44,837 nucleotides of DNA, taken from contig NZ_CADEFR010000026.1 of the NCBI RefSeq assembly GCF_902826655.1, forward strand, positions 1 to 44,837, written 5' to 3'. The position numbers were made by a program, and so were the translations under genes. Below, one piece after another: positions 19,727 through 30,919 of the stretch. The number at the start of each line of letters is the position of its first letter. The first letter of the stretch is position 1. Source of the DNA: an uncultured Methylibium sp. (GTDB lineage Bacteria; Pseudomonadota; Gammaproteobacteria; Burkholderiales; Burkholderiaceae_C). The notes under the pieces were generated by a model. It worked only from the letters and a program-made list of their open reading frames with translations, was not told where the DNA came from and ran no database searches.

Positions 19727-19793
19727 GCAACCCCCGCGATCCCTTCCACGGTGGGCACGGCATCGCGCGGTCGCCGACCATCATGACGAGACC

Positions 19794-21311
19794 ATGTCGC
19801 TTGCCGTCGTCCACAGCCGCGCCCTCGATGGGCTCGAGGCCCCCGAGGTCACCGTCGAGGTGCATCTGGCCAACGGCCTGCCGAGCTTCACCCTGGTCGG
19901 CCTGGCCGACACCGAGGTGAAGGAGGCGCGCGAGCGGGTCCGCGCCGCCTTGCTGAACAGCGGGCTCGAGTTCCCGCACAACAAGCGCATCACGGTCAAC
20001 CTCGCGCCGGCCGACCTGCCCAAGGAGTCGGGCCGCTTCGACCTGCCGATCGCGCTGGGCATCCTGGCGGCCGCCGGCCAGATCGACGCGGCGCGGCTGG
20101 CGGAGTTCGAGTTCGCCGGTGAGCTGTCGCTCGCCGGCGACCTGCGTCCCGTGCGCGGCGCGCTGGCGATGGCGCTCGCGGCCCGGCGGCGGGGCTCGGC
20201 GCGCACGCCGGTGCTGCCCGCCGACAGCGCCGGCGAGGCGGCCCTCGTCGACGGCCTGCAGGTCCGCAGCGCACGGCACCTGCTCGACGTGGTGCGCTCT
20301 CTGCTCCCCGAAGCCGATCGCGAGCCGCTGCCGATCGCTCGCGCGACGCCGCTGGCCGGCTCGCGGCCGCCGATGCCCGACCTGCGCGAGGTCAAGGGCC
20401 AGGCGGCCGCCAAGCGCGCGCTCGAGGTCGCGGCGGCCGGCGGCCACAGCGTCCTGCTCGTCGGTCCGCCCGGCACCGGCAAGTCGATGCTGGCGCAGCG
20501 CTTCGCCGGCCTGCTGCCTGCGCTCGACGACCAGCAGGCGCTGGAGTCCGCGGCGGTGCTGAGCCTCGCCGGCTGCTTCGACGTCGGGCGCTGGCGCCAG
20601 CGCGTCGTGCGCTCGCCGCATCACAGCGCATCGGCGGCGGCGCTGGTGGGCGGCGGATCGCCGCCGCGCCCCGGCGAGATCTCGCTGGCCCACCACGGTG
20701 TGCTGTTCCTCGACGAGTGGCCGGAGTTCCCGCGCAGCGCGCTCGAGGCCCTGCGCGAGCCGCTGGAGACCGGCCGCATCACGATCTCGCGCGCGGCGCG
20801 CCAGGCCGAGTTCCCGGCACGCTTCCAGCTGATCGCGGCGATGAACCCCTGCCCTTGCGGCCACGCGGGCTCGCCGCTGAAGGCCTGCCGCTGCTCGCCC
20901 GACCAGATCGCCCGCTACCAGCGGCGCATCAGCGGCCCGCTGCTGGACCGCGTGGATCTGCAGATCGAGGTGCCGGCGGTCACTCCCGAGGCGCTGGCGG
21001 CCGCGCCCGACGGTGAACCCGGCGACGCCGTCGCGGCCCGCGCGGCCCGCGCCCGCGAGCGCCAGCACGCGCGCCAGGGCTGCGCCAACGCGCTGCTGGA
21101 AAGCGACGCGCTCGACCGCCACGCCGCCGTCGACAGCGCCGCGAGTCAGTTCATGCAGAAGGCGGCCGGCCGCCTCGGCTGGTCGGCGCGCAGCCAGCAC
21201 CGGCTGCTGCGCGTCGCCCGCACCATCGCCGATCTGGCGGGTGCGGACACGATCGCCGTCGCGCACATGGCCGAGGCCATCCAGTACCGGCGCGTTCTGA
21301 GCACGGGCTGA
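19794..21311 (+). CDS. comM: YifB/ComM family Mg-chelatase-like AAA+ ATPase
   Basis: 505 residues. The N-terminal Lon-S5-like domain opens MSLAVVHSRALDGLEAPEVT and includes FTLVGLADTEVKEARERVR and DLPKESGRFDLPIALGIL. The AAA+ core has Walker A VGPPGTGKSM near 224-231, Walker B VLFLDEWPEF, and sensor AAMNPCPCGHAG with the cysteine cluster CRCSP, then ISGPLLDRVDLQIEVP. A C-terminal lid ends AEAIQYRRVLSTG. ComM is a hexameric helicase that promotes branch migration when incoming DNA is integrated during natural transformation. ATG 19794 is the first start consistent with the family. It is divergent from torF, so the NtrC and sigma-54 sites lie in its upstream region. Confidence 0.95.
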   Translation: MSLAVVHSRALDGLEAPEVTVEVHLANGLPSFTLVGLADTEVKEARERVRAALLNSGLEFPHNKRITVNLAPADLPKESGRFDLPIALGILAAAGQIDAARLAEFEFAGELSLAGDLRPVRGALAMALAARRRGSARTPVLPADSAGEAALVDGLQVRSARHLLDVVRSLLPEADREPLPIARATPLAGSRPPMPDLREVKGQAAAKRALEVAAAGGHSVLLVGPPGTGKSMLAQRFAGLLPALDDQQALESAAVLSLAGCFDVGRWRQRVVRSPHHSASAAALVGGGSPPRPGEISLAHHGVLFLDEWPEFPRSALEALREPLETGRITISRAARQAEFPARFQLIAAMNPCPCGHAGSPLKACRCSPDQIARYQRRISGPLLDRVDLQIEVPAVTPEALAAAPDGEPGDAVAARAARARERQHARQGCANALLESDALDRHAAVDSAASQFMQKAAGRLGWSARSQHRLLRVARTIADLAGADTIAVAHMAEAIQYRRVLSTG

Positions 21312-21320
21312 GCGCCCCGC

Positions 21321-21857
21321 TCAGAGGGCGCGCAGCGTCGAACCCTCGACCTGCACGCGCGCGCCGACCGCGGGCGCCTGGGACTGCTGCACGGTGCGCG
21401 TCGTGCCGTCGTCCATGCGCAGCTTGACGTTGAAGACGGTCTTCGCCTTGACGTTCTTCTCGACCTCGTGACCGGCCACGCCGCCGCCGACGGCACCCAG
21501 CACCGTCATCGCGGTGCGCCCGTTGCCCTTGCCGAACTGGTTGCCGACCACGCCGCCCAGCACGCCGCCGGCCACGGCGCCGACGCCGCTGGCCTCGCCC
21601 TTGAGCTTGACGGCCTGCACCGACTCGACCACGCCGCACTGGGCGCAGGTCGCCGCGACGGGTTTCGGTGCCGCACGAGGCGCTGTCGTCGCGGCGACAA
21701 CCGCCGCCTTCTCGACCGGTGGCGCCTCGGCCTGGCGGACGTTCTGCAGCGCCAGAGCGCTGGCGATGCCGGCGATGGTCAGCGCGACCGCGCCGCCTGC
21801 AACCCAGATCCAGCGCGGCAGGTTCGCCGGCGCGGGACCGGCTTGTGTAGTTTCCAT
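21321..21857 (-). CDS. Glycine-zipper 2TM domain membrane protein
   Basis: 178 residues. One N-terminal membrane anchor (RWIWVAGGAVALTIAGIASA) is followed by an Ala/Pro/Val linker, a C-x-x-C pair (ATCAQCG), and a glycine-zipper segment GVGAVAGGVLGGVVGNQFGK plus TVLGAVGGGVAGHEVEK. The C-terminus is a small beta region (VKLRMDDGTTRTVQQ). This is the Rickettsia 17-kDa-antigen/SlyB-like zipper type, usually an envelope protein of unknown role. A strong AAGGAG site precedes ATG 21857. Convergent with comM (9 bases). Confidence 0.88.
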   Translation of the reverse strand: METTQAGPAPANLPRWIWVAGGAVALTIAGIASALALQNVRQAEAPPVEKAAVVAATTAPRAAPKPVAATCAQCGVVESVQAVKLKGEASGVGAVAGGVLGGVVGNQFGKGNGRTAMTVLGAVGGGVAGHEVEKNVKAKTVFNVKLRMDDGTTRTVQQSQAPAVGARVQVEGSTLRAL

Positions 21858-21955
21858 GATCTCGACTCCTTCCGCTCGGTTGGACGGGCGTCGATGCCCG
21901 GCGTTTCGAGACGCCGCCTCTCAGATGTAAGCCGGCGTTTCGCCGTGCCGCGGCC

Positions 21956-23437
21956 TCAGACGATGAAGCCGAGGTCGCGCTGGAAGCGGTTCAGGTTCGG
22001 GAACACCGTGTCGAGGTTGCTGTCGCTGACGCCGAACCAGCGCCCCAGCGTGCCACCGATCTGGTCGACCGCGACGCCGGGCAGGAAGCTGCCCGAGCCG
22101 ACTTCGTCGTCGTGGTTGAGGCCGACGGTCGGGAAGCGGCCGTAGATCTCGCGGCCGCGCACCGCGCCGCCGTAGACGAAGTGGTGCGAGCCCCAGCCGT
22201 GGTCGGTGCCGTCGCCGTTGCTGGTGAAGGTGCGCCCGAAGTCCGACGCGGTGAACAGCGTGACCTGGCCGCGCGCCGTGCCGAGGATGCGGTCGAACTC
22301 GCCGATCGCGTGCGACAGCCGCGCCATCAGGTCCGCATGGCTGCGGTTCTGGTTGTCGTGGGTGTCGAAGCCGCCCATGCTGACGAAGAACACCTGCCGC
22401 GTGGCGCCGAGCGCCGTGCTCGCGGCGATGATGCGCGCCACGGTGCGCAGCTGCGTCGCCAGCGCGTTGTTCGCCGGCAGGCGCGTGAGCGGGCTCGTGT
22501 ACTGCGTGATCGCCGGCACCACCGTGTCGGTCGGCGTGTAGGCGGCCTGGAACTGCACGCGCGCATCGACCGAGCGCCGGGTGATCGCGGCGTACTCCTT
22601 CGCGAACAGGTGCTGGTTGTCGGCGGTGACGATGTTCTGCAGCGCGGTGCCGGCCGCGGCCGATCCGAACAGGTTGGCATCGACGCCGGGCAGGCCGCGG
22701 ATCGCGGTCGCGCCGCCGCTGCCCACCTGGTACTGGAAGACCGTGTTGCCGGCCATGAAGACCGCGTTGCCCGCCGCCGAGATGTTGGTGAAGATCGCCT
22801 GCCCGTTGCCGGACGCGACCAGGTCGCCGAGCCGCCCGCCCCAGCCGACGCGCGCACCCTCGGGCGCCAGGGCCTGCCACGTGGATTGCTGGTCGTTGTG
22901 CGAGAACAGCTTGGCCGGCTTGCGCGTCGCGCTGGAGCGATAGGCCGCCTTGTTGGCCAGCGGCTCGACCAGCGGGCCGGCGTTGGCGACGATGCCCAGC
23001 CGTCCCTGGCTGAACAGCGACTGCACCTCGGGCATCGCCGGGTGCACCGCGTAGGTCCGCGTGTTGTTCGGCGACGCGAACTGCGTGAAGTCGGGCGTCA
23101 CCGGCAGCACGCCGCCCAGGTAGTCGAGCAGCGCCGAGTTGGCGCCCAGGTCGCGCGCCGTGCCCACCGGCCGCAGCGCGATCGGGTCGGGCGCCGTCGA
23201 CCGCGTCGACGTGTAGGCGCTCCAGGAGGTGGCGTCGGTCGGCAGCACCATGTTGGCCGAGTCGTTGCCACCGTAGAGGAACAGGCAGACGATGGCGCGG
23301 TAGCCGGTCGACTGCGCCGCCGCATTGCCCATCATCGACAGGTTGAGCGCCAGCGGCGCAGCGGCGCTGCCGACCGTGCCGCCCAGGACCGAGGCGGCAC
23401 GCAGGAATTCGCGGCGCGAGGCGTTGATCTTCGTCAT
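21956..23437 (-). CDS. DUF1501 domain protein, Tat-exported
   Basis: 493 residues. The N-terminus carries a twin-arginine signal (SRREFLRAASVLGG, residues 8-21), so the protein should be exported folded. The DUF1501 body shows FLYGGNDSANMVLPTD near residue 55, GILP-like GVLPVTPDF, SMGGFDTHDNQ, TASDFGRTFTSNGDGTDHGW and HHFVYGGAVRG. The alkaline-phosphatase-superfamily-like arrangement of Asp and His residues suggests a metal-dependent hydrolase, but no member's reaction is known to me. It begins 13 bases after the DUF1800 gene; the two families nearly always travel together. Confidence 0.92.
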   Translation of the reverse strand: MTKINASRREFLRAASVLGGTVGSAAAPLALNLSMMGNAAAQSTGYRAIVCLFLYGGNDSANMVLPTDATSWSAYTSTRSTAPDPIALRPVGTARDLGANSALLDYLGGVLPVTPDFTQFASPNNTRTYAVHPAMPEVQSLFSQGRLGIVANAGPLVEPLANKAAYRSSATRKPAKLFSHNDQQSTWQALAPEGARVGWGGRLGDLVASGNGQAIFTNISAAGNAVFMAGNTVFQYQVGSGGATAIRGLPGVDANLFGSAAAGTALQNIVTADNQHLFAKEYAAITRRSVDARVQFQAAYTPTDTVVPAITQYTSPLTRLPANNALATQLRTVARIIAASTALGATRQVFFVSMGGFDTHDNQNRSHADLMARLSHAIGEFDRILGTARGQVTLFTASDFGRTFTSNGDGTDHGWGSHHFVYGGAVRGREIYGRFPTVGLNHDDEVGSGSFLPGVAVDQIGGTLGRWFGVSDSNLDTVFPNLNRFQRDLGFIV

Positions 23438-23450
23438 GGCGAACTCCGGC

Positions 23451-25244
23451 TCACTTCTGGATCAGGTAGTCGGGCGAGGCCATCGACAGGAAGATCGCGA
23501 TGTAGACGCGGTCCCGCCTCGCGTTGTCGATGGTGGTCTGGTTGGTGACCACACCGCTGCTGTTGGTGACCGGCGCCGGCACCGTGCGCGAGGTGACGGC
23601 GTTGACGATCGTCGTGCGCAGCGCGTCGCTCATCTGCGACGACATCAGCAGCAGGTTCATGCGGTCCACCAGCCCCGCGGGGTTGTCGGCCAGCGCCAGC
23701 TCGGCCGTGTAGTCCTGCCGCACGTAGCGCGAGGCGGAGGTGCTGATCGGCACCCAGCCGCGCAGGTAGTTCAGGTAGCCGGCGACCGACACCTCGTGCG
23801 CGATCTGCAGCTCGGGCGCGACCAGGCCGGCCGTCGCGATCGTCGTGTTGGGCGGCGTGTAGCCGGGCCGGTAGAAGTTGAAGACCGAGCCCGAGCGCAT
23901 CGGCGTCTGGCCCAGCGCGGTGGCCACGTCGTCGGTGTTGCCGATGCCGCGGAAGCGCCCGCCGGTGTCGGCCGCGCTGGCCTTGAAGGCGCGCATCCAG
24001 TGCGCCAGGCGCAGGACCGGCTCGCGCAGCTTGCCGTACTGCACGTCGACCACGCTGTAGCTGCGTGCCTCGGTGTCCAGCAGGACGGCGCGGATCACCG
24101 CCTGCATGTCGCCGCGCACCCCGCCCGCCGCCCCGGCGAAGGCGCCGGCGCAGCGCCCCACGTAGGCCGGCGACGGATTGCTGCTCACCAGCCGCTGGAT
24201 CAGCTGCTTGCACAGGAAGGGCCCGGCATTGGGATGATTGAACAGCGTGTCGATCGCGGTGTTGAGGTCGCCCTCGGGGTCGGGGTTGCTGCCCTGGGCG
24301 GCGATCGTGCGGCCGAGGAAGCTCTTCTCCGACGCCGAGTGGAAGTCGGTGTTCGATGCGTACTTGTTGTAGGCCACCATGGCCTGCCAGTCGCGGTCGG
24401 CGTTGGCGTTGCCGCCGTAGAAGCGGCTGTTGGTGCGGTCGCTCTGGTTGGGGCCGGCATACCAGCTCCAGCCGGTGAAGACCTTGGCCAGGCCTTGCAC
24501 GTCGGCGGTCGTGTAGGTCTCGACCGGCAGGCCGCCCGCGAGCTGCGGCGTGCCGTCCTGGTTCAGCTGATACAGGCCGATCGAGAACAGCTGCATGACC
24601 TCGCGCGCGTAGTTCTCGTCGGGCACCCGCGTCGTGCTCTCCTTCTGGTTGCGCAGATGCGAGAGATAGATGCCCATCATCGGATGCAGGCTCACGTCGC
24701 GCAGCACGTCGCGGAAGTTGCCGAAGGCGTTGCGCCCCAGCATGTCGTAGTACGACGCGACGCCGCGCGGGTACTGGCTGACGGTGCCGTCGACGAAGGA
24801 GATCACGAAGATCTGCGACATCGCGAAGGCGACCCGCTGGCGCAGCTGGTCGGGGCCGGTGGCGGCCTGCTGCCACCACGACTCGAAGAAGTCGTTCTGG
24901 TCGACGCCGCCCTCGTTGGCCGCGGTGCGCGCTGCCTGGCGGGCATCCATGTAGTCGCGGTGGAGGCTCTGTGGCCGCGCGAACTGCGAGGTCAGCCAGG
25001 CCGCGTAGCCGTACTGCGCCACGCTGTTGATCTCGGCCTCCGTCGGCCCGAAGCTGGCCTGCGCCAGGAAGCGCGCCGCCTCGCCCTGCGTCGTCGGCAC
25101 CGGCGGCTGGTTGGAGATCGCGTTCGGATCTTCGGCTTCGTCCTTGTCGCCGCCGCAGGCCGCCAGCACGGCGGCCAGCAGCAGCCCGCCGGCCAGGCGC
25201 AGCGCGCGCGCAGGCGCGTTCGTCGTCGTACGGTGCGTACTCAC
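23451..25244 (-). CDS. DUF1800 domain lipoprotein
   Basis: 597 residues from GTG 25244, chosen because AGGGAG stands seven bases upstream and the frame then begins with a lipoprotein signal (LLLAAVLAACGGDKDE, lipidated Cys after LAA). The DUF1800 body includes AARFLAQASFGPTEAEIN, RQRVAFAMSQIFVIS, YYDMLGRNAFGNFRDVL, HPMMGIYLSHLRN and PDENYAREVMQLFSIGLYQL; the last is the family hallmark. A Cys and a pair of long Ala/Gly loops follow. Function unknown. It forms a two-gene operon with the DUF1501 protein, which would be secreted by a different route (Tat rather than Sec/Lol). Confidence 0.92.
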   Translation of the reverse strand: MSTHRTTTNAPARALRLAGGLLLAAVLAACGGDKDEAEDPNAISNQPPVPTTQGEAARFLAQASFGPTEAEINSVAQYGYAAWLTSQFARPQSLHRDYMDARQAARTAANEGGVDQNDFFESWWQQAATGPDQLRQRVAFAMSQIFVISFVDGTVSQYPRGVASYYDMLGRNAFGNFRDVLRDVSLHPMMGIYLSHLRNQKESTTRVPDENYAREVMQLFSIGLYQLNQDGTPQLAGGLPVETYTTADVQGLAKVFTGWSWYAGPNQSDRTNSRFYGGNANADRDWQAMVAYNKYASNTDFHSASEKSFLGRTIAAQGSNPDPEGDLNTAIDTLFNHPNAGPFLCKQLIQRLVSSNPSPAYVGRCAGAFAGAAGGVRGDMQAVIRAVLLDTEARSYSVVDVQYGKLREPVLRLAHWMRAFKASAADTGGRFRGIGNTDDVATALGQTPMRSGSVFNFYRPGYTPPNTTIATAGLVAPELQIAHEVSVAGYLNYLRGWVPISTSASRYVRQDYTAELALADNPAGLVDRMNLLLMSSQMSDALRTTIVNAVTSRTVPAPVTNSSGVVTNQTTIDNARRDRVYIAIFLSMASPDYLIQK

Positions 25245-25453
25245 GTCGGTTCTCCCTGTTCTTCGTGTGACAGCGCGGTCGCTCTTTGCAGCCGCGACAT
25301 GCGAGCCGCATGCCCGACCGGCACGGTCATTCTTCACGGCATTCCGTCGCGCGCGGGCGGCAATAGTTGGCACCTCGCGCGCGGCTTACCTCCGGTCGCA
25401 GATGACACCATGACGCCCGCCGTCGCAGCTGCGAGCGGATGCGAGCGTTGTAA

Positions 25454-25472
25454 GCGGCGGCAACGCCGCCGC
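25454..25472 (-). terminator. Hairpin after metH (C-terminal half)
   Basis: GCGGCGGC-AAC-GCCGCCGC, an eight-base perfect stem eight bases beyond the metH stop. On the minus strand it is followed by TTACAACG. Probable terminator with a short T-poor tail. The remaining gap up to 25479 and back to 25245 shows no gene. Confidence 0.55.
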
Positions 25473-25479
25473 GCTCAGC

Positions 25480-28224
<2,745 letters not shown>

Positions 28225-28263
28225 GGCGTTCGGGCCCTAGGCCGCGCCCGGTGCTGCGGCCCA

Positions 28264-28286
28264 CCCGCAGCCCGCCGGGCAGCGGG
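28264..28286 (-). promoter_or_regulatory. Hairpin downstream of the SAH aptamer (possible expression platform)
   Basis: Long near-perfect inverted repeat (CCCGC...GCGGG outer stem, GCCCG/CGGGC inside) directly after, and partly overlapping, the last strand of the aptamer. It could compete with the aptamer pseudoknot and so form the switch. Inference. Confidence 0.45.
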
Positions 28287-28382
28287 TCGGTGAGCGCCGT
28301 TGCCAAGGCAGCGGGTTGCCCCACCGCCGACCCGAGCCTGGCGACCGGGCCAGGGGCCGGGCCGTCGCAACGCTCCTCGAGT
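28281..28382 (-). promoter_or_regulatory. S-adenosylhomocysteine (SAH) riboswitch upstream of metH
   Basis: On the minus strand the leader reads CTCGAGGAGCGTTGCGACGG (the conserved 5' core of the SAH aptamer), then CCAGGCTCGGGTCGG, and ends GCAACGGCGCTCACCGACCC. The order GAGGAGCG-TGCRRC ... CAGGCTCGG ... GGCGCTCACC is that of the known motif. GAGCG pairs with CGCTC, and GGGTCGG pairs with CCGACCC. In this class SAH binding raises expression of SAH-recycling and methionine genes (ahcY, metH, metF). Found 57 bases before the metH start. Confidence 0.9.
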
Positions 28383-28388
28383 GCCCCG

Positions 28389-28418
28389 ATTTTAAGGGCC
28401 CGGGCGCGCCGCTTACAA
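28389..28418 (-). promoter_or_regulatory. Sigma-70 promoter of the metH leader
   Basis: On the minus strand TTGTAA (28413-28418) and TAAAAT (28389-28394), 18 bases apart. Transcription would begin at about 28382, just where the riboswitch starts. Confidence 0.65.
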
Positions 28419-28483
28419 AGCCTCACCCGCTCGCGGGGCAGCCCGCTTGTGCCGGAATCGCGCAGCGGGTGGAATGCGCGGCC

Positions 28484-29035
28484 ATGAACACGCCCCCGCT
28501 CCGCTCGCTCGCCCTCTGCACCGCCCTGGCGGCCGGCCTGGCCGGCTGCGCCAACCGGCCCGGCACGCCCGCCGCCCCCGGCGCCGACCCGGCGCCTGCA
28601 CCGTCATCGCCGTCGATCTTCGGTGGCCTGTTCGGTTCCGGCTTGTCGCCCGCCCTGGAAGCGCAGCGCACGCGCCTGCAGGACGTGCTGCGCGGCACGC
28701 CGGTCGTGGTCGAGTCCACCGGCGACAAGCGCCTGCGCGTCGAGGTGCCGCTGCGCCACGCCTTCGATCCCGGCCGCTCGGCCGTCAAGCCCGCCGCGGC
28801 GGCCGTGCTCGACCAGATCGCGGCCGGCTTCAAGCCCCACGCCGCCGTCACCGAGCTGCGCATCGCCGCACCCACCGAGGAGAAGGCCTCGCCGCAGCTG
28901 GCCGTCGACCGCGGCGCGAGCGCGCGCGACTACCTGGTGGCGCGCGGCGTGCCGATCTCACGCATCGCCGGCGTGGATCGCGCCGCCGGCGCGGGGCTGG
29001 AGATCGTGCTGAGCGACCGGCCGATCAACAAGTAG
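28484..29035 (+). CDS. OmpA-like lipoprotein
   Basis: 183 residues. The lipoprotein signal LCTALAAGLAGC ends with the lipidated Cys near residue 22, and a Pro/Ala-rich linker reaches about residue 45. The C-terminal 120 residues look like an OmpA/MotB peptidoglycan-binding fold: VPLRHAFDPGRSAVKPAAAA, then ELRIAAPTEEKASPQLAVDR, then ARDYLVARGVPISRIAG. The usual Asp/Arg diaminopimelate-binding pair is only partly matched (the family TDxxG region reads APTEEK), so binding may be altered. The frame opens upstream, but ATG 28484 begins the signal peptide. Divergent from metH. Confidence 0.85.
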   Translation: MNTPPLRSLALCTALAAGLAGCANRPGTPAAPGADPAPAPSSPSIFGGLFGSGLSPALEAQRTRLQDVLRGTPVVVESTGDKRLRVEVPLRHAFDPGRSAVKPAAAAVLDQIAAGFKPHAAVTELRIAAPTEEKASPQLAVDRGASARDYLVARGVPISRIAGVDRAAGAGLEIVLSDRPINK

Positions 29036-29182
29036 CCCCAGTCCCCGGGGTGGCGCCGCGATCCTCATCCGTCTGGAGGATGCGCAGCTCGGATGCCCTT
29101 CCTACCGTTCGTGCCTGTCGAGGTCGACATCGAGTCGCCCTCGCCATCGCTCTCGACATCGCACGACAACCCGGAGGACTCC

Positions 29183-30880
29183 ATGAGACATGCACACCTT
29201 CTTGGCCCGGTGACCGTGGCCGCCCTGCTCGCCCTCGGCGCCTGCGGCGGCGGAGGCGGGGACGACGCACCAGCTCAGCCGCCGGCCGCCACCGGCGTCG
29301 GCATCGGCGGCACCGCCGCGACCGGCGCGCCGATCGCCGGCGGCGCCGTGTCGGTCACCTGCGCCAGCGGCAGCGGCCAGGCCACCACGGCCGCCAACGG
29401 CAGCTACAGCGTCACCATCACCTCCGGCGTCGCGCCCTGCCTGGTGCAGGTGACGGGCGGCGGCAGCACCTACTACTCGATGGTCGCTGCCGGCAGCGCC
29501 AACCCGAGCACGGTCAACCTCACGCCGCTGACCACGCTGATGACGGCTCAGGTGCTGGGCGCCGTGCCGACCTCGACGACGCTCACGCCCGACATCCAGG
29601 CCCGCCTCACCGCGGCCAACATCGCCAGCGCGCGCACCGCGCTCACCACGGCGCTGAACGGGCGCGTCGACATCTCGGGCTTCGACCCGATCACCACCGC
29701 CTTCGCGATCGGCGACGCGACCGATCAGCGGCTCGACCAGTTCGGCGACGTGCTGGCCGCCGCCGGCACCGACCTGCAGGCCGTGGCGGCGGCTTTGGTC
29801 GCCAACCCCGGCAGCCCGGACCCGGTCCGCAACCTGGTCGCGCCGGCCTCGGCAACCTGCCCGTCGCTGCGCAGCGGCGAGTACTGGAACATCGAGCCGC
29901 GCGACCCGCAGCTCTCGATCGGCAACAGCTCGCTGGTCGTGGTCGACGCGACCGCGCTGACCGCCACCTTCGACACCGACCAGCCCACGCCGACCGTGGC
30001 CACGCTGACGCCGGTGGCAGGCGAGCCGTGCCGCTTCACCATCCCCGTCAGCGGCCCGGCCGGCGGCGGCGGCGGCGGCGACGAGATCGTCGTCTCCTCC
30101 TCGGGCATCTTCGCCACGCGCTTCCCCGAGGCCGGCACGTTCAAGGGCACGATCGGCTTCCCCCGCACGACGCTGACCACGGCCGAGCTGGCAGGCAGCT
30201 ACAACTACGTCGGCTACGGACAGGAGGGCGCGGCCTTCGTGCCGATCAACGGCACCGTCACCATCGCGGCCGACGGCACCCTGTCGAACAGCCAGAACTT
30301 CATCAACCTGGTCGACGACACCCAGCCCGGCGACGCCACCCCGCGGCGCCTGATCCAGCGGCCCGACGGCACCTACAACGATCGCGACCTCACGACCAAC
30401 GTCACCAGCGTCACGCGCTGGCTGCCGCACAAGACGGCCGACGGCGTCGTGACCATCTTCATCATCGGAATCGACGACGGCCTGCCCGGCGTGGCCATCC
30501 TGCGGCGCCAGACCCCGGTGGATGCGAGCGCGCAGATCGTGGGCACCGTCACGCCGTTCTGGGAGATGGTCTACACCGCCACGGGCGTCAGTGCCATCAA
30601 CGCCCAGTCGGTGGAGATCACCTCGATCAACACCACGGTCACGCCCAACACGGTGACCCGCATCCGGGCCGGTGACAGCCGGGTCGACGTGCGGGCGTTC
30701 AACGCGCCCCGCACCGGCATGCTCTACCGCGCGCTGAACAGCTGCACCACCGGCATCGGCGGCCCGACCCTGGCCTGCGCCGAGGGCATCTTCCTGCCGA
30801 CCCAGGGCACCGGCTTCACCGTGGTGTCCGGCGGCGCGCCGACCAACGGCTTCTTCAGCGTCTCGGTGCTGCGGCCCTGA
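29183..30880 (+). CDS. Surface/periplasmic lipoprotein of unknown function
   Basis: 565 residues. A GGAGGA site four bases before ATG 29183 decides the start. The signal peptide ends LLALGACGGGGGDD, a lipobox with a Gly-rich tether. Residues 40-120 read like a carboxypeptidase-regulatory/Ig-like beta domain (GTAATGAPIAGGAVSVTCAS, then TTAANGSYSVTI). The rest is Thr/Ser/Val-rich and beta-like, with few Lys, and includes a Gly tract GPAGGGGGGDE. Four or more Cys occur, perhaps in disulfides. Burkholderiales genomes hold many such lipoproteins without known function. It follows the OmpA-like gene by 147 bases and ends convergently with the metH N-terminal gene. Confidence 0.85.
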   Translation: MRHAHLLGPVTVAALLALGACGGGGGDDAPAQPPAATGVGIGGTAATGAPIAGGAVSVTCASGSGQATTAANGSYSVTITSGVAPCLVQVTGGGSTYYSMVAAGSANPSTVNLTPLTTLMTAQVLGAVPTSTTLTPDIQARLTAANIASARTALTTALNGRVDISGFDPITTAFAIGDATDQRLDQFGDVLAAAGTDLQAVAAALVANPGSPDPVRNLVAPASATCPSLRSGEYWNIEPRDPQLSIGNSSLVVVDATALTATFDTDQPTPTVATLTPVAGEPCRFTIPVSGPAGGGGGGDEIVVSSSGIFATRFPEAGTFKGTIGFPRTTLTTAELAGSYNYVGYGQEGAAFVPINGTVTIAADGTLSNSQNFINLVDDTQPGDATPRRLIQRPDGTYNDRDLTTNVTSVTRWLPHKTADGVVTIFIIGIDDGLPGVAILRRQTPVDASAQIVGTVTPFWEMVYTATGVSAINAQSVEITSINTTVTPNTVTRIRAGDSRVDVRAFNAPRTGMLYRALNSCTTGIGGPTLACAEGIFLPTQGTGFTVVSGGAPTNGFFSVSVLRP

Positions 30881-30888
30881 CAAGGGCA

Positions 30889-30919
30889 GCGCAGGCGGTG
30901 CGGCTCAGGCCGCCTGCGC
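30889..30919. terminator. Inverted repeat between convergent genes
   Basis: GCGCAGGCGG and its exact inverse CCGCCTGCGC, separated by 11 bases, span the gap between the lipoprotein gene and the metH N-terminal gene and include the stop codon of the latter. Possible bidirectional terminator without a T-run. Confidence 0.45.

Noticed and set aside
19740-19760. CCACGGTGGGCACGG as a second NtrC site
   Set aside because: It does not keep the GCACC-N5-GGTGC spacing; only the site at 19712-19726 is convincing.
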